The position numbers and the translations under genes are program-made. This document shows, one piece after another, positions 22,048 to 35,027 of a DNA stretch of 64,000 nt. The notes under the pieces were generated by a model. It did no database searches. It was not told where the DNA came from and was given only the letters and a program-made list of their open reading frames with translations. How positions within the stretch are numbered: position 1 is the first letter of the stretch; every line of letters starts with the position of its first letter. Source of the stretch: Diphasiastrum complanatum (Eukaryota; Streptophyta; Lycopodiopsida; Lycopodiales; Lycopodiaceae); assembly GCA_029204225.1 (NCBI GenBank), contig CM055093.1:45864338-45928337 (forward strand). Reading direction: 5' to 3'.

Positions 22048-24550
22048 GTGTGGCCTTGCATGGGATTTTCGGGAATTGAAAATTCTAGAAAATCTTATGG
22101 CTTTTGCTTAGTTGAGAGACTCTGCATGGGGTTTTTCTTTCATGTTCTCTGAGTAAACCTTTGTATGGTTTAAAGTTAACTTTGGATTGTTTTGCATGCG
22201 AAGGGAGCTTGTGAGTTGTAATAGGCATTACTACATCGGCTACTCTTCCAGTACGACATGGAAAATAATTAGGTCTAGTATGGATAACCCCATAAGAAAT
22301 ATCTCTTTATTGAATTCTCTAGGCCATAATGGGTGACGATAAAAGTTTTTTCTATCCTAACAGAACGTCTATGATTTATGGTTCATAGATTTAGGATTAA
22401 AAGCGAGATGATCGTTCCTGATGGGCTACTTTTTTCAAGACGGTACCTGGTTCAAGAAAATTTAATTTTTTTGGTACTGTGCTTGATGGTGACTAAACTT
22501 TGGGTGCATGAGATCTCCCCAGATTAAATGTTAAAATTAATTTTTTTTTATTGAATTTCAAGTTTGGTTAAAATTTGGAATGGGTTACTTGTCTTGAAAT
22601 TTCTAATTGATATTAATCATTAGAAATGGGACAAGTTAACGTTTGTGCAAGATACTCGTCAAAATTGAGATTAAAACCATTAACCAATATGAAATGGCCA
22701 GATAAAATGAGTGATGACAGAACTCTTTATCCGATCAATGGAATCTTGTTTGGATACAGTTTAAGAGTTCTGGAATCCTATTGGTAGGATTTCCATTCAT
22801 GTAATTTCATATTTTGGATTTGGATAGTTTTTATCAATATTGATGGAGTAATGTCAGACCAGTCATAAAAAAGGAAAAGAGTCCAATTTTATTGGAAAAA
22901 ATGTAATAATAGGAATTAAAAAACTGAATTTATTTCCAGTTAAATCCTATGGTGAATTATATTCAAAAGATCAGACTAGTAGTATTTTTTACTAGTAGTT
23001 GATCGGTAATTCAGCCCAGGTATAGGATAGAAATGAAATTGTTTCAGATTTTTTTCTACAGTAATTATTTTTAAAACATTTACTAATGTTGTTACATCTT
23101 GTGATCGGGAAATGTATTTCGCAATTAGGATTTAGGTAATCCCAGTAAATAATTGCTTAATACCAGATATTAATTTCCTGGATGAATTCATTTAGTTGAA
23201 TTTATAACTGATATCTTTGTGACCATTGAGTTATCTGCAGTTTTCTGCTAATTGATAGAAGCTTGTCCCTAGAGTTAATGCTCTTGGATCCATGGGGATT
23301 TGAAGCTTATCATTAACCAGAAAGGATCAGAATGTAATATTGCCATGTTTATTCTTCTGTTTAGATCACTGGATCAGGTGTGGATTGTGGTATCCATCTG
23401 ATTGGCATGACCAGTCATCCAAATAAATGGATTCTCCAGTATGGGAACAAGAGATAATATCCTATATGGATTATAAGATATCTAGATGATCAATGGATCT
23501 CTAGAATATCAGATAAGGCAGTTAAGGGTTTTCTGGAAGGAACTAGGACTGTAAAGATCTGATGATCAATGGTGTGTTTTAGTACCTAGTCGCGACATGG
23601 GAAAAATAAAACCGTTTGATCAAATGTGGGGTATTTTGAGAGATTTTGAGATTTAATCTAGATCTTAGTGTGGTATCTCATTATTTACAAAATTAGAGGC
23701 CCTCAAATCTATTTCTTGTGTTCTTAATTAATCCTTTACTTCTTAGTAATTTCTCGAATATAGATACCAAACTGATTTATATGATTCTTTCCAGCATGAA
23801 GTTATTCTTTTAAAAGACTGTTATGTCATATAAATTACTACTTGTGTAAATAGACTTGGAAGTCTGATAAATTCTAAAGTCAAAGTGGTTCAATGTTTTA
23901 AACCTTGGATATCTCTGTTGCATAAATGGATTTAAGAGGAATGATAGTTCAGTCACTCAGGTTGAAAATATTTGAAGGAAAAGTCATGTTTGTAATAGAG
24001 TGAATCCTTTTGTCAAAAGCACTTATTACTGACTTCTCATGGATTTGGATATTTTCATATGTCATCTTTCCAGTTAACTTTTATGGAAATTGATAATTTC
24101 CTTAATAGGAGGGGTGAAGTGATGGGATAATATTCTATCTAGGGATCTGTTGGTTGCATAGCTTTTGGAAGAGAACCAGTTGTGGTATAGAAATGAGATT
24201 TGGTCTGAAAGTAATTTCGGATAAATTTAAAGTAAGATACCTAATTGGAACTTTTCGAATAAGAGGAATTCTCTAGGGATTGTGTGGGCAATCTGAAACT
24301 AGAACAGGTTTGAAATTTGAATCATTATCTAGAAGTAGTACAATAAAAGGTCAAAGGTTACTAATTCCATTTTGATTGGAATAGAAGTAAGTTTGATCAT
24401 AATTTAAGTCTAAGAGTTCTGTATTAGATCAACCTAATCTTAGTTTGAGTACTAGGATCAAAGAGGGGTTGATTGAGTGGAAGAAATTATGTAATTAGAA
24501 GGTAAGTTGGATTGGAAAACTGCCGAGAGTGAATGTTATTCGTCTCAGAG
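22048..24550. other. AT-rich sequence nearly free of open frames
   Basis: About 2.5 kb has no frame longer than 60 codons on either strand and no known motif. It is continuous in style with the dispersed repeat that follows. Confidence 0.4.
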
Positions 24551-26130
24551 ATTTTCTAGATATGTTATTTACTCATGAGAAATAGAAAATCTTTTGTAGC
24601 TGAGTTACAAGATCTCAGTGAGATATGTGAGTAACATATGTGGGTTCTGGAGGAATCTGCCAAATAAAAATGTGTTTATGTACTGGGTCATAGTGAGATT
24701 ATTCACATATGTGCACGATTAATCTTGTATGAATCTACTGTGTATTCTTGGTTACTAGGGTTATTTGGTGCACTTAACCTAGTTGGTGAACATAAGCATA
24801 TGATCAAGTATTGTTTTGACAGATACTCGCAGAGTTAACAAATCTTTGTGTGGAAGATTTATGAGTTAACTAATAAATGATTTGGATGTGGATCTAAATC
24901 TGGGGATAGTATAATTGAATTCTTCACCTAGACATTTAAGATTTCTGAATCATTGGCAATTAACTTGAGTAGTTGATTACTCCAGGATGAAGTTAATTGG
25001 TAAAATGATCAGTGTGATGTGGATTCACGAGGAACTGATGGTTTTGAATAATATTGCTTGTAAGACGCATATTTAGTGAATCATTTTGGTATGTGATTGG
25101 ATATACAGTATTCTTGGGATAGAGTATTCCTTAGTTAAGGAATAGACTCAGCTCATTAGTGATTGTATCCCAGAGCGCTCAATTAGATAACAAATCATAA
25201 TGAATCCAAGAATAATATCTGAATTGATATTCAGCAGGACTTTGGGTATCTAGATTTGATTCTAGATTGTGATCTAAAGTTTTTGTAGTTGAAGATGATT
25301 GTCATTTTGGTATGTGTTCAGTCTTTAATTACCAGTGGTTAATAAACCTTGAATCTTGCACTTCAGTTAAAGAATCCTGTTTGAAGAATATTCCTAAATC
25401 CAGTGTTTTTTTAGTGGAAAGATTTTGGAATGATTCTAACTTTTCCTGAGTTATGTTGGCCATATACTCCAATATCCTATAAATGATTAAGTATGGTTTT
25501 GGATTCCAAAAAATTATGATTGACGAATCATATGAATCTAAATATTTATGATTGACGGATCATAAATAGATACTTAATTATTGTCAGAGGGTTTAAAGGA
25601 ATGGTGATGATTCTTAAGTGTGATGATTAATTCTTGATCTATTATTTGAGTATGAATTCAGATCAGTGTTTTGAATCTCTCTACTCCTGTATCTTATTGA
25701 GAGCCTATGGATCTCACAGATATTGTCACAAGGTAAGTTATCTTATTTGTGGAGATTTTAATTAGTCTAGTGGATGCTATTCTACTACAGTTTATGGTCT
25801 GCAGATGCTTGAGTACACTTCTTCAGTTGATTGGATCTCCAGTTATCTTAGGAGACAGACAAATTTATTAAGATGAATGATTGCTATTATTTCTTGCATA
25901 TGATGCTAGAAACAGGAGCGTTTAACTCAAAAGAGTATCTGGGATACTCAGAGTTGAGTTTTAATCATTCGATATCTTAATGATTCTCCTAGAGATTCTA
26001 GTTAAATGAATTATCATTGGATTCTAAGGATAGTTGTACTTGGAAGCTTTTTACCTAATTGTCTGCCAGAGTTTGTGGATAATTTCAGACTGTAATTATC
26101 ATATTTTCTTTAACTTTAATCTAAAATCTC
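24551..26130. repeat. Dispersed AT-rich repeat, copy 1
   Basis: The sequence is collinear with 50238-52340, sharing phrases such as TATGTTATTTACTCATGAGA, TTGAATAATATTGCTTGTAA and ATAAATAGATACTTAATTAT. It has no coding capacity. Copy 2 carries a 0.7-kb insertion at the point equivalent to about 24920. Confidence 0.8.
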
Positions 26131-26218
26131 TCGATCTGGGCAAGGGAAGCATGGCCTTTCCCAAGCCTACTAGAAGCTGCCTGTCTCATACTAAATATAG
26201 GACCAGTAAAAAGAGTGC

Positions 26219-26621
26219 CTAAGTAGGTGTAGGATGAAACAATCTCCAACGGCCGACTGTCAAAAAGGAGCTCCTATCTCAACATAAAGCTCCTGGAAGT
26301 GTTAAAGATCATCACCTTGGTCTTCGCAATGTTCACCCCTAGGCCCCATCTGGAACAGAAATCATGAAGACAATCAATCTGTCGCTGTAACCCCTCTCTA
26401 GTAGGTGAAAGTAGAACCACATCATCTGCATAAAGAAGAATAGCGATCAAGATGTCACCAAGTCTACAACCAGATCCACCACATTGCTCAATAACCCGCT
26501 CCAACTCATCAATATATAATCCAAAAAGTGTGGGGGGAGAGGGACCATCCCTGCTTAACCAGCAGTTAGGTGAGATCTTGTTTACATGAAATAAACTATG
26601 TGCGTTGGAAGTTTGACCCAA
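26219..26621 (-). pseudogene. LINE reverse transcriptase palm fragment
   Basis: The frame contains LFGLYIDELERVIEQ, then ILLYADDVVLLSPTREGL with the catalytic YADD, then GLGVNIAKTKVMIFNTS, and finally VSSYTYL after an in-frame stop. It belongs to the same family as 436-1119 and continues that piece past the catalytic Asp pair. It is truncated on both sides, and at about 26219 it abuts AT-rich repeat DNA. Confidence 0.85.
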
Positions 26622-27338
26622 TTGGCATTAGATTAAATGGGTTTTTAGTAGTTTTAGGTGCATAACCCCAATTTATCTTCTAACAGAAGCAAAATTTTTT
26701 AAGGAGAAGTAAAAATTATTTATTTATTTGTGAATCACGAAACCAGCGAATCACGATTGGCTCCTCGTTCATGTGCATGAACTAATTTTCTTGTTCTATT
26801 TGGTGTGTATAATTTTGGAGAAGTGAAGCCCCATTTGGAGAATTTATTAGTATGTAAGAAAATTCTCTTCTAATATCATTTGTGAGGACCTTTGAAGAAG
26901 ACACCTTAGTCAAACCTTATTTATGACATAACGTGACAGATGATCGGTGACTTGTGTGGACTCCTTAACGGGTGGGGGCATCTTGCCCCTCTATGAGGTG
27001 TCAATGTGATGATGAATGTGATGTGATACATGCATGCTAAGCTATTTCATTTAATTCTCTTCTTGTGTATAGCATTTTCTCTATTACTTGTCCATTGATA
27101 CATGACATATGAAGTAATCGCCTTAAAGTCCCACCTCTTGGATGAGATTGTTTATGCTAACTTCGAATTTTTTCAGTGTTGAGTTGTTACAAAATTTCAT
27201 ACTATATGTTTCTATGCCAAAACATGTAAAAGTGTACCATTCAAATTATCTCCAGTTGTAGAACACAAAAGGGTTTCCTTTCTATTTGACTATTTACTAT
27301 ATGCCGATTGATGCTTGTTTGAACTTGGGTATGCACAG
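26622..27338 (+). other. End of intron 6, no feature recognised
   Basis: AT-rich intronic sequence leads to the GCACAG acceptor at 27333-27338. Confidence 0.5.
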
Positions 27339-27527
27339 GTCAAGAAGATGGTACAACCTGGACAAGAAGTTGTAGTTGTAGGAGGTATTCACAACTTGCA
27401 TGATCATGAAAAACTTTCAATAGCCGTAGCAAAAGCCATGCGTGGTAAATCTATCCATGAGACTCAAAAAGATGGTCGTTTTCATGCACGCACGACAACC
27501 TATCTCGATGGTGCCATTCTTAGAGAG
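27339..27527 (+). CDS. Host gene exon 7
   Basis: The exon encodes residues 316-378: VKKMVQPGQEVVVVGGIHNL, then HDHEKLSIAVAKAMRGKSIH and KDGRFHARTTTYLDGAILRE. The acceptor is GCACAG and the donor is GTATTT at 27528; the length of 189 is phase 0 to 0. It joins exon 6 at IESE|VKKMV. Confidence 0.92.
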
Positions 27528-29253
27528 GTATTTTGATGAAGTTCTTATGTTGGGTAGAGTTTAGAGTATCATGGCTACTGATTATCATCGAGGTGCCTTC
27601 TTGATCTTTCCTTGGGATCTCCATGGTCACTCACTAAGCCATCAATACTTTGAATATCAAATACATAATTTTACTGGAATATTGTTCTTGGCTTCTTTAG
27701 TTGATTCAGGGGGCACATTTTACAAAGGAAGCCAAGAATTGGTTTGCTGATTGACAATTTCAAAAAATGCATGATTTACTGCTCTATGGTAGCTCTCTTC
27801 CTGATGTGTTGTAGGAAGCCAAAAGCTAAACCACATAGTTCCCGTAGAATCCTTTGGTGTTCCGAAACTAGTGGGTTGCCATTTATCTTTTGCCCTTAAC
27901 ACCTCTTCAAATCCTGGTGCAAGTAAGTTCAGTCTCTAGTGTGTTTCAGTCACTTATCTGGTATTTGGGTTGATAATTTAGTAATGCCCAAGAGGATCCA
28001 AGTTGTATTAGCTTTTTGGAGTAGAGTATATAGTACATAGCACAAACATCTCTGTGTTAGTAAAATGGCATTTAGGATCAAGAACTTTCTTTCTTTGTTT
28101 CTTTCTCAACTTCGTCTTGAAGATGCCAAGAAGGTTCTTTTGTTGCAGCTGAGAGGAGTCGAACTCTGAAATATTTTTATCAAATTGTATCCATTCAATA
28201 CTCATATAAATGTTACACAACTAACAGTTCAATCCACATTCTCCCATTAGGAAACTTTTTCTAACTTGCGGAAGTGCTTCCAGAAACAAGGAAATGGCAT
28301 TATCTAAAATAATGATTAAGTTTGCTTGCAAAGCTTGATATTCAAGAACATTCATAGTTTTAGTTCTAAAGACAAAAGTGCTGTGCAGTGAGAAATATAT
28401 TCTGGTGATAAACTTTTTCAGAAAGAGAAAAAAATTTCCACATTGTCTCCAAGATTCCAATTCTAGTGCTTATGCTTGAACGTCTAGTCAAGTGCACAAT
28501 ATCAATGGCCAAATTGTTTGCAATAATGCCAATGAAATATAACAAATAAGTGTGTTGGTTATGCAATCTTGTTGGCAGATTAATTGCTTTAGAAAATCCT
28601 TATATTCATCAGCAATTAAGAAGGCTAGTTTGGTGTTAAGCCGTAGGGTTTAGGGGTTCCATATATTTCGCAGTGGCATCCACCCTATAGGCAACCACAT
28701 TTCTTCACTTTTGGTTCATAAAAATCAGAATTTTTTCTGATTTTTGTGGAGAGAAAACTGTTCGGCTCCTTGTTTTTTGTGCAGGAAATTGCAGGGAAAA
28801 GCTTGGAACTTCCACTCATTTGGGAGCCAGCAGTAGGGCGCCCATGCTTGAAATCAGATTACATGCTTCAAATTTCAGATTTTCTTCTTGGAGGAGGGCG
28901 CCCATCTACCTTGAAGACAAATGTGTTTTTGACAGATTTTTAGTGGCTGAAATTTTACTGTTTTTGAGCCTGGAAGAAGGTCCTACCATCTGCTCCATTA
29001 GCACATTGAGTGCACATCATTTTACCACAAAAGTTCTGGTTGTGGTTTTGGCTTCATTGGAAGCCTGCATATTAGTTAGTATTCTGTTATTTCAGCAGAA
29101 TACAGCCACCCATATCTTTTTGTGAATGAGCTATTGCATGTGGTGTATTGCAATCTATAGTGCTCATTAATGCAACTTTGATCTTGCTGATTTTTTAGTA
29201 GATTTTGGCTTGGAATCTGTTTTTCCCATCCACTATTAGCTGAATTTTCAGAA
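27528..29253 (+). other. Intron 7 upstream of the copia coding region
   Basis: No coding motif was found. A copy of the copia LTR that ends at 33748 would be expected just before 29254 but is not present. The segment 28740-29250 has short sense frames without a recognisable domain. Confidence 0.45.
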
Positions 29254-30142
29254 ATGGCTAAAGAATCTGAATCTATAGGTTCTTTGTTCACTGAAGTTAG
29301 GTTGGATGGAACTAATTTCTCCTTGTGGTGCTTCATGATCAAAAACCTCCTTATTGCTAAAGGTTTGTTTGAAGTTGTAAGTGGTGATGAAGAGAGGCCA
29401 CCTAGTTTGGCACCTACTACATCGTCAAGAGCTACTTCTTCAACATATGTGGAGGTGTCTTCCGAAGAACAAAAGGAGTGGGATCGACGTGACGCACAAG
29501 CACATTCGGTCATAGCGCTATCCGTGAAGAGATCAATCCTACCTCACATTCGATCATGCAAGACTTCCAAGAGTACTTGCCAAGATGTTCCAAGTGAAGA
29601 ATACGGCGAAAGTGCTTTTTCTACGTAATCAACTCTCAACATTGAAGATGCAAGAGGGTGATACGCTTTCAAATCACTTAATGAAGATCAAGGATCTTCG
29701 TGAAGAGCTTCTTAGCATTGACGAAATTGTCGAGAACTCTCAATTTGTTTCAATTACTCTTAATTCACTTCCCTATGTTCCATTTGTGTCTACTTTAAGC
29801 ATATCTCTTAGGGGACATCAAATCTCCTTTGAAGAGCTTGCTGGCTTACTTCTCCAAGAAGAGCAAACAAGGATTAATTTTGGTGAACAAGAAGATCAAG
29901 CCTTCTTCACCAAGGGCAAAGGCAAGGGCAAGTGGAAAGGTAAGCCTTCTTCTTCCAAGGATCAAAAATCCAAGGAAGGCCAAGATCAAGGATCCAAAAA
30001 GAAGGGTAAGTACCATTATTGTAAAAAGTTTGGGCACCACATAAAGGAATGTAGGAAGAAGCTTACTAAGGATAAAGAGAAAGGTATTGATACAGATACA
30101 ACCATGATTTCATTAGAACATCAAAAGGAGGATGATTCTTAA
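29254..30142 (+). pseudogene. Copia gag (nucleocapsid) region
   Basis: The region encodes the gag of a Ty1/copia element, which packages the RNA into cytoplasmic virus-like particles. The N-terminal block has LDGTNFSLWCFMIKNLLIAK. The gag core continues in another reading frame after about 29630, so there is a frameshift. A Lys/Gly/Ser-rich linker and a zinc knuckle YHYCKKFGHHIKEC follow; in the usual CX2CX4HX4C form the first Cys is expected where Tyr stands here, so metal binding is doubtful. The pol frame overlaps the end of gag by about 11 bp. Confidence 0.85.
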
Positions 30143-31442
30143 CAATCTCATTTCTAATCAAAATGAGATTTCTACCACTTCTCGACTTGCTAGTTTTTCA
30201 GCAGAAAACAACACTACTTCGGCTTTGCAGGTTGTTGTTTTTTCTTCCATTGATTGGGTGATTGATAGCGGAGCTACACGCCATATGACTCACCATAGAG
30301 ACGTCTTCACAAAGCTTATGAAAATCAAAGATGGAAGCAAGGTTCAAGGTGTTGACAACACCTCCTATCCAATTGAAGGCATTGGACCTATACCACTCAT
30401 TCTTCCCAATGGAGAAGAAAAGTACATTCGAAATGTACTTTATGTTCCTAAGATTAAGAAAAATCTCATTTCGGTCTCTACAATCATGAATCAAGGATTG
30501 ATTGTAGAATTTAAAGAAGACAAATGTCTTATAAAAGACCCAAAGAGATCACTTTTAATTGTTGCTTTGGGAACATTGCGAGGAGGTTTGTTTTTGTTGG
30601 ATATTTATGAACCTAAAGCTTTGACATCCTTTGGTCTTGTTGCTACTAATTCACATGCATTGGAGTTGGCTAAACTATGGCATGCGAGGTACGGGCACCT
30701 CAATTTTGGAAGTTTGAATATGTTGAAGAAATTCAACATGGTGGAAGGCATTCCAAATATGGAGCATCCCGAAGGACATGTATGCGAAGGATGCATACTT
30801 GGTAAGTTTCAACGGAAGCCTTTTCCTATTGATGGGACTATCAAAGTTGGTGATAAGTTTGCCTTAATTCATAGTGATGTATGTGGTCCAATGAGGACCA
30901 TATCCATTGGTAAATGCATGTACTTCGTTACTTTTATTGATGATTTTTCAAGGTTTACATGGATTTTTCCTATGAAGGCAAAATCTGAAGTTTTTCAACG
31001 CTTCAAAGATTTTCTAGCTATGATAGAAAATCAATTTGGGCATACTTTAAAGATACTACGTACCGACCGAGGAGGGGAATACATTAAAAGTACGTTCGGC
31101 ACGTTTCTTCAAAGCAAAGGCATTCTACATCAAATGACTGCACCTTACACACCGCAACAAAATGGTGTTGCCGAGAGGAAAAATCGCACAATCATGGAGA
31201 TGGCTCGTTGCATGCTTAAGGCAAAGGGCGTTCCCCACAAGTTTTGGGCTGAAGCGGTTATTACGGCGGCATACATTAGTAATCGGTGTCCGACTAAAGC
31301 CTTGAAGATTTTGACTCCTTATGAAGTTTGGTATGATTTGGTATCACCATCTAATGTTGAAGAGGAGGGACTGCCATCATCCTCTAATGGACAGCCCACT
31401 GGTTCTTCAAGCGAACAGCCCATAATTCATCAAGAGGAGTAG
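30132..31442 (+). CDS. Copia protease and integrase
   Basis: This is a 436-residue open frame. The aspartic protease motif WVIDSGATRHM lies at about residues 42-52. The GAG-pre-integrase zinc motif is around 185-225 (LWHARYGHLNF, then CEGCILGK). The integrase core has its three acidic residues in HSDVCGP (about 249), RTDRGGEY (about 314) and QNGVAERKN (about 350). The frame stops at 31440 inside a Ser/Gln-rich linker, so it is separated from RT. Protease cleaves the polyprotein and integrase inserts the cDNA. It is the best preserved retrotransposon frame in the window. Confidence 0.9.
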   Translation: MILNNLISNQNEISTTSRLASFSAENNTTSALQVVVFSSIDWVIDSGATRHMTHHRDVFTKLMKIKDGSKVQGVDNTSYPIEGIGPIPLILPNGEEKYIRNVLYVPKIKKNLISVSTIMNQGLIVEFKEDKCLIKDPKRSLLIVALGTLRGGLFLLDIYEPKALTSFGLVATNSHALELAKLWHARYGHLNFGSLNMLKKFNMVEGIPNMEHPEGHVCEGCILGKFQRKPFPIDGTIKVGDKFALIHSDVCGPMRTISIGKCMYFVTFIDDFSRFTWIFPMKAKSEVFQRFKDFLAMIENQFGHTLKILRTDRGGEYIKSTFGTFLQSKGILHQMTAPYTPQQNGVAERKNRTIMEMARCMLKAKGVPHKFWAEAVITAAYISNRCPTKALKILTPYEVWYDLVSPSNVEEEGLPSSSNGQPTGSSSEQPIIHQEE

Positions 31443-33262
31443 ATTTATGAAGAGGAACGACCTGTTGAAAACTTTGGACAACATAGTCCAATTTCAGAGC
31501 ACTTTGGACAGCAAAGTGTTGACAGTTCAGATCACTTTGGACAACAAAGCGTTGATCAAAGTAAGGCTGTTGGATAGCCTAAACCAGTCCCTAAGTGGCT
31601 GTTGCAGACTTTGCAGGACAGCAAAGTGAACCGCTTCTATGAAGGGAAGACTCGTGCCTCATCTAAATCGGAAGAATTTGCTGATTTTTCTGATTTTGCT
31701 CTTACATCTATTGAGGATAGTGCAATAGAACCTGTTTTTTATGAGCAGGCCAGAGGAGTAAAATGTTGGGAGGACGATGAAAGAGGAGTATGACTCACTC
31801 ATAAAGAACCAAACATGGATTCTTGTTGATCTTCCACATGGAAAGCAATTGGCTGTAAATGGGTTTATAAGATCAAGTACAAGTCCGATGGTACTGTTGA
31901 AAGGTACAAGACAAGACTTGTTGCCAAAGGTTATGCGCAAAAGGAGGGCATTGATTATGAGGAAACTATTGCACCTACCGCACGAATAACTACCATAAGG
32001 ATAGTCACTGCTTTGGCTGCCGATCATGGTTGGCGTATGCACCAACTTGACATAAAGACAGCCTTCCTCAATAGTGATCTTAATGAGGAAGTTTACCTTC
32101 AGCAACCTGCTGGTTTTTTGGTTGCAGGTCAAGAAGACAAAGTGTGTCTTCTCAAGAAGGCTCTCTATGGACTAAAACAAGCCCCAAGGATGTGGTATCA
32201 AAAGATACACACATACTTTTGTGATCGTGGGTTTTCTAACAGTCCTAGTGAATCTACGCTTTATGTCATGCATACATCTGAGTTTATCATCATCATTTTG
32301 CTATATGTTGATGATATTATCATTACGGGTAGTAATGAACAATATATTGCAGCCTTAAAATCTGATCTTGCTTCAATTTATGATACATCAGATTTAGGCC
32401 AATTGCATTTCTACCTTGGTCTTGAGTTTTTGCAAGGAAAGGCTGGAATCTTCATTACCCAACAGCGGTACATTAAGCAGATTTTGAAGTGTTTCAAAAT
32501 GGAAGATTGCAAGCCGGTTGCTACACCAATTGAGACGGGCCTGAAGTTAAGTAATCAAAGTGGTGGTGAACCATTTGATACTACACTATATTGTCAAGCG
32601 GTTGGAAGTCTCATTTACTTATGCAACTCAAGACCAGACATATCTTATAGTGTTTCCCTCATGAGTCAATTCATGCATGCTCCGTTGACATCACATTGAA
32701 AGCATTGAAGAGGATCCTTCGATATCTTCAAGGAAGTAAAACACTTGGTCTGTTTTATCCTTCTAGTGATGATGCATGTTTGGCTGGTTTTTGTGACTCG
32801 GATTGGGGTGGAGATCAAGACACTAGACGCTCTACTAGTGGTCATTGCTTTTTCATTAAAAATTCTGCAGTTTCTTGGTTAAGCAAGAAGCAGCCCACTG
32901 TTGCTACATCCTCAAGTGAAGCAGAATATAGAGCAACGTTTTCAGCCACTACGGAGTGTATATGGCTGAGACAATTACTTGTCGATATGAAGCATGGCCA
33001 GCCCTCAGCTACTCTCCTATTTACGGATAGTCAAAGTGCTATTGCCATTGCACGAAATTCAGTATTTCATGCAAGAAAAAAGCATATCGAGATCCACTAT
33101 CACTTTGTTCGGGAGAAGCTTCATAATGGCGACATCACGCTTGAATATTGTCCCACGGAGGATAATATTGCAGATATGTTCACTAAGGCATTGCCTAGAG
33201 TTCGATTTGAAGCTCTTTGTGAAGCTTTAAATTTAAAGCAACATGCTGACTTTCTTACTTAG
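31443..33262 (+). pseudogene. Copia reverse transcriptase and RNase H, frameshifted
   Basis: After a linker with a short tandem repeat (ACTTTGGACARCAAAG, three times, about 31480-31560), the RT begins near 31777. It changes frame at about 31850, and from 32013 it reads openly. It carries QLDIKTAFLN, LKKALYGLKQAPR and the catalytic LLYVDDIIITG. At about 32697 a stop and a change of frame lead into RNase H with FCDSDWGGD, TSSSEAEYRA and FTDSQSAI, ending at 33262. The frameshifts mean no full polyprotein can be made. The strand is the same as that of the host gene. Confidence 0.9.
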
Positions 33263-33305
33263 TGAATACATGTCATTTCTACATGTCATTTTCATTTAAG
33301 GAGGG

Positions 33306-33748
33306 TGTTAGAATAATAAATGTAAATGATGTAGAAGCCATAGGTTACTATGACCCAAAAGGTCGAGATCAGTGTAACCATGGTCATTTATATTTTAGGC
33401 CCAAGTTAGTATGAAACTAACTTGTAGGGACTCGTGGGTCCACTAGGGGCCTATACATGTGAATTAAGTGCCTAACTTGTTATTTGGGGTACTTAATTAT
33501 TTTATGTAACTTATGGTAGCTAGATAGCCATTAGTCAAGTTATTGGACAGCCAACAGTCATGAAGGTAGATAGCCATCTTGGACTACTTATATGTAGCCA
33601 TTCATTTGTATGATACACACTTTTGTTAAGCAATCTACTGTTCATATTGGCTGTCCACAAGTTTCTACAAGAGGGTCATCTAACCATCTCTCTCTTCTCT
33701 TTGAGAATACTTTGTGTTAATGAATAGTCTTGATTCTGGATTCCTACA
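33306..33748 (+). mobile_element. Copia 3' LTR (443 bp) after a polypurine tract
   Basis: A purine tract AAGGAGGG at 33298-33305 is followed by TGTTAGAATAATAAATG, and the segment ends TTCCTACA, giving TG...CA ends. It lies 43 bp after the RNase H stop, as expected for a copia element. The equivalent 5' LTR is missing from this copy. Confidence 0.75.
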
Positions 33749-34376
33749 TTGCCTATGGTGATATACTTTTTGGATCTCGATACTGTGGGTAGGTAGCACA
33801 TCTGTTCTTGTATAAGTACGGCTGACTTTATAAGCCTGAAAGATCATCCCGCAAAGTCAATTTCTTGCACATCCATGTGAGTCATAGATGAATGAGCTAA
33901 TCTTCCATCTTGCGCCTCTCCTTTTTCCCCTTTTGAGTTTAGATAATAGAGTACGAAGAGCAAGTAAACATTTCCAGACATATACTCTTTTTTCAAGTTC
34001 CTTAAAATTTGAGGAAACATGAATCGAATGGAATGCTTTTGAAAATATGCACTTTTAAGTAAAATTCTGAATAGAATGTTCACATGATTGAGATTGTTTT
34101 GTTTTTCCAAAGGATCATCAATGGGGGATAAATGGAGAGCATATAATATTTAGAACTAAGGTTTTGGGAATCAGGAGTAGATAGCTATTGGTGTTTGCAT
34201 AGCAAGTTGTTGGAAGGAAGATGCTTTTGATATCCCAGAAGAAGGCGATCTCAGCAGTTTGAGGAATTCAGCTAAGTTCAATATGCACTCATAATAGATC
34301 AAATTTGAATAGGATAACAAGGGTAACAGGATTTTTATGACGTAGGTTCTTAAAGAGCTGTGTTTCTTCTCCCCAG
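33749..34376 (+). other. End of intron 7, no feature recognised
   Basis: Ordinary AT-rich intron leads to the CCCCAG acceptor at 34371-34376. Confidence 0.5.
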
Positions 34377-34463
34377 GAAATGAGGCACTCTGCAGATTTT
34401 TTGGCTTCAGGTCTTCTCGAGGTGGCAGATCCAGCTCTTTCTAGTAAATTTTTCTATCGCCAG
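34377..34463 (+). CDS. Host gene exon 8
   Basis: The exon encodes residues 379-407, with EMRHSADFLASGLLEVADPA followed by LSSKFFYRQ. The donor is GTTATT at 34464; the length of 87 is phase 0 to 0. It joins exon 7 at ILRE|EMRHS. Confidence 0.9.
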
Positions 34464-34863
34464 GTTATTCTCTCTAACATATCAATAGCTTTTTATGATG
34501 TTCACCAGGCTTGAAGATTTGTCGTTAGCCGTTTCTCCTTTCGCTGATGGTTTTTATGATGTGCATCAGGTTTTCAAGATCTGTAGTTAGCCTTTCCCCC
34601 TTTGGCTGATGCATGATGCAATGGAGCATGAACGGAAGCATCTTTCACGAAGATTAATACTGTGTTTTATAATTATCATCAATTTCGTTTTGAATGTTAG
34701 TAAAAGGCCAAGTATAAGGGCTCTTAAACTTTGGATGAGAAAACTTTGTTTGTTTAATTACCGATGTTGATCGCGAGGATCACGTCCGAGAAAGTCTGAA
34801 GAGTTACTAGTTTCAAATGGCCATTGGGTATTGAGTTGAATTGCTTGACTGCACTTGTGACAG

Positions 34864-35027
34864 GACTCCGAAAGTCAAAGAGAAAAAGATTCACCTGACC
34901 CACTTATCAAATCTCGACCAGCGGGAGCATATTATATGTATAGCAGTCAAAAAGACAAAAGGTCAAAGAGTAGGCGAGAAAAGTTCTCCTCAGTTTGGAA
35001 ATCATATGGTACCCGCGTCATTCCAGT
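34864..35027 (+). CDS. Host gene exon 9
   Basis: The exon encodes residues 408-461 plus two bases: a charged Lys/Arg/Ser-rich stretch, then FSSVWKSYGTRVIPV. The acceptor is TGACAG at 34858-34863 and the donor is GTGAGT at 35028. The splice donor, rather than the TGA that overlaps it, ends the exon, since the frame continues into exon 10 as RVIPV|FVLSLAG. The basic linker is expected to be the least conserved part. Confidence 0.85.

Noticed and set aside
28641-28700. Possible copia primer-binding site upstream of gag
   Set aside because: A GTGGCATCCACC string was considered, but it does not match a tRNA 3' end that I can name and no LTR end precedes it.
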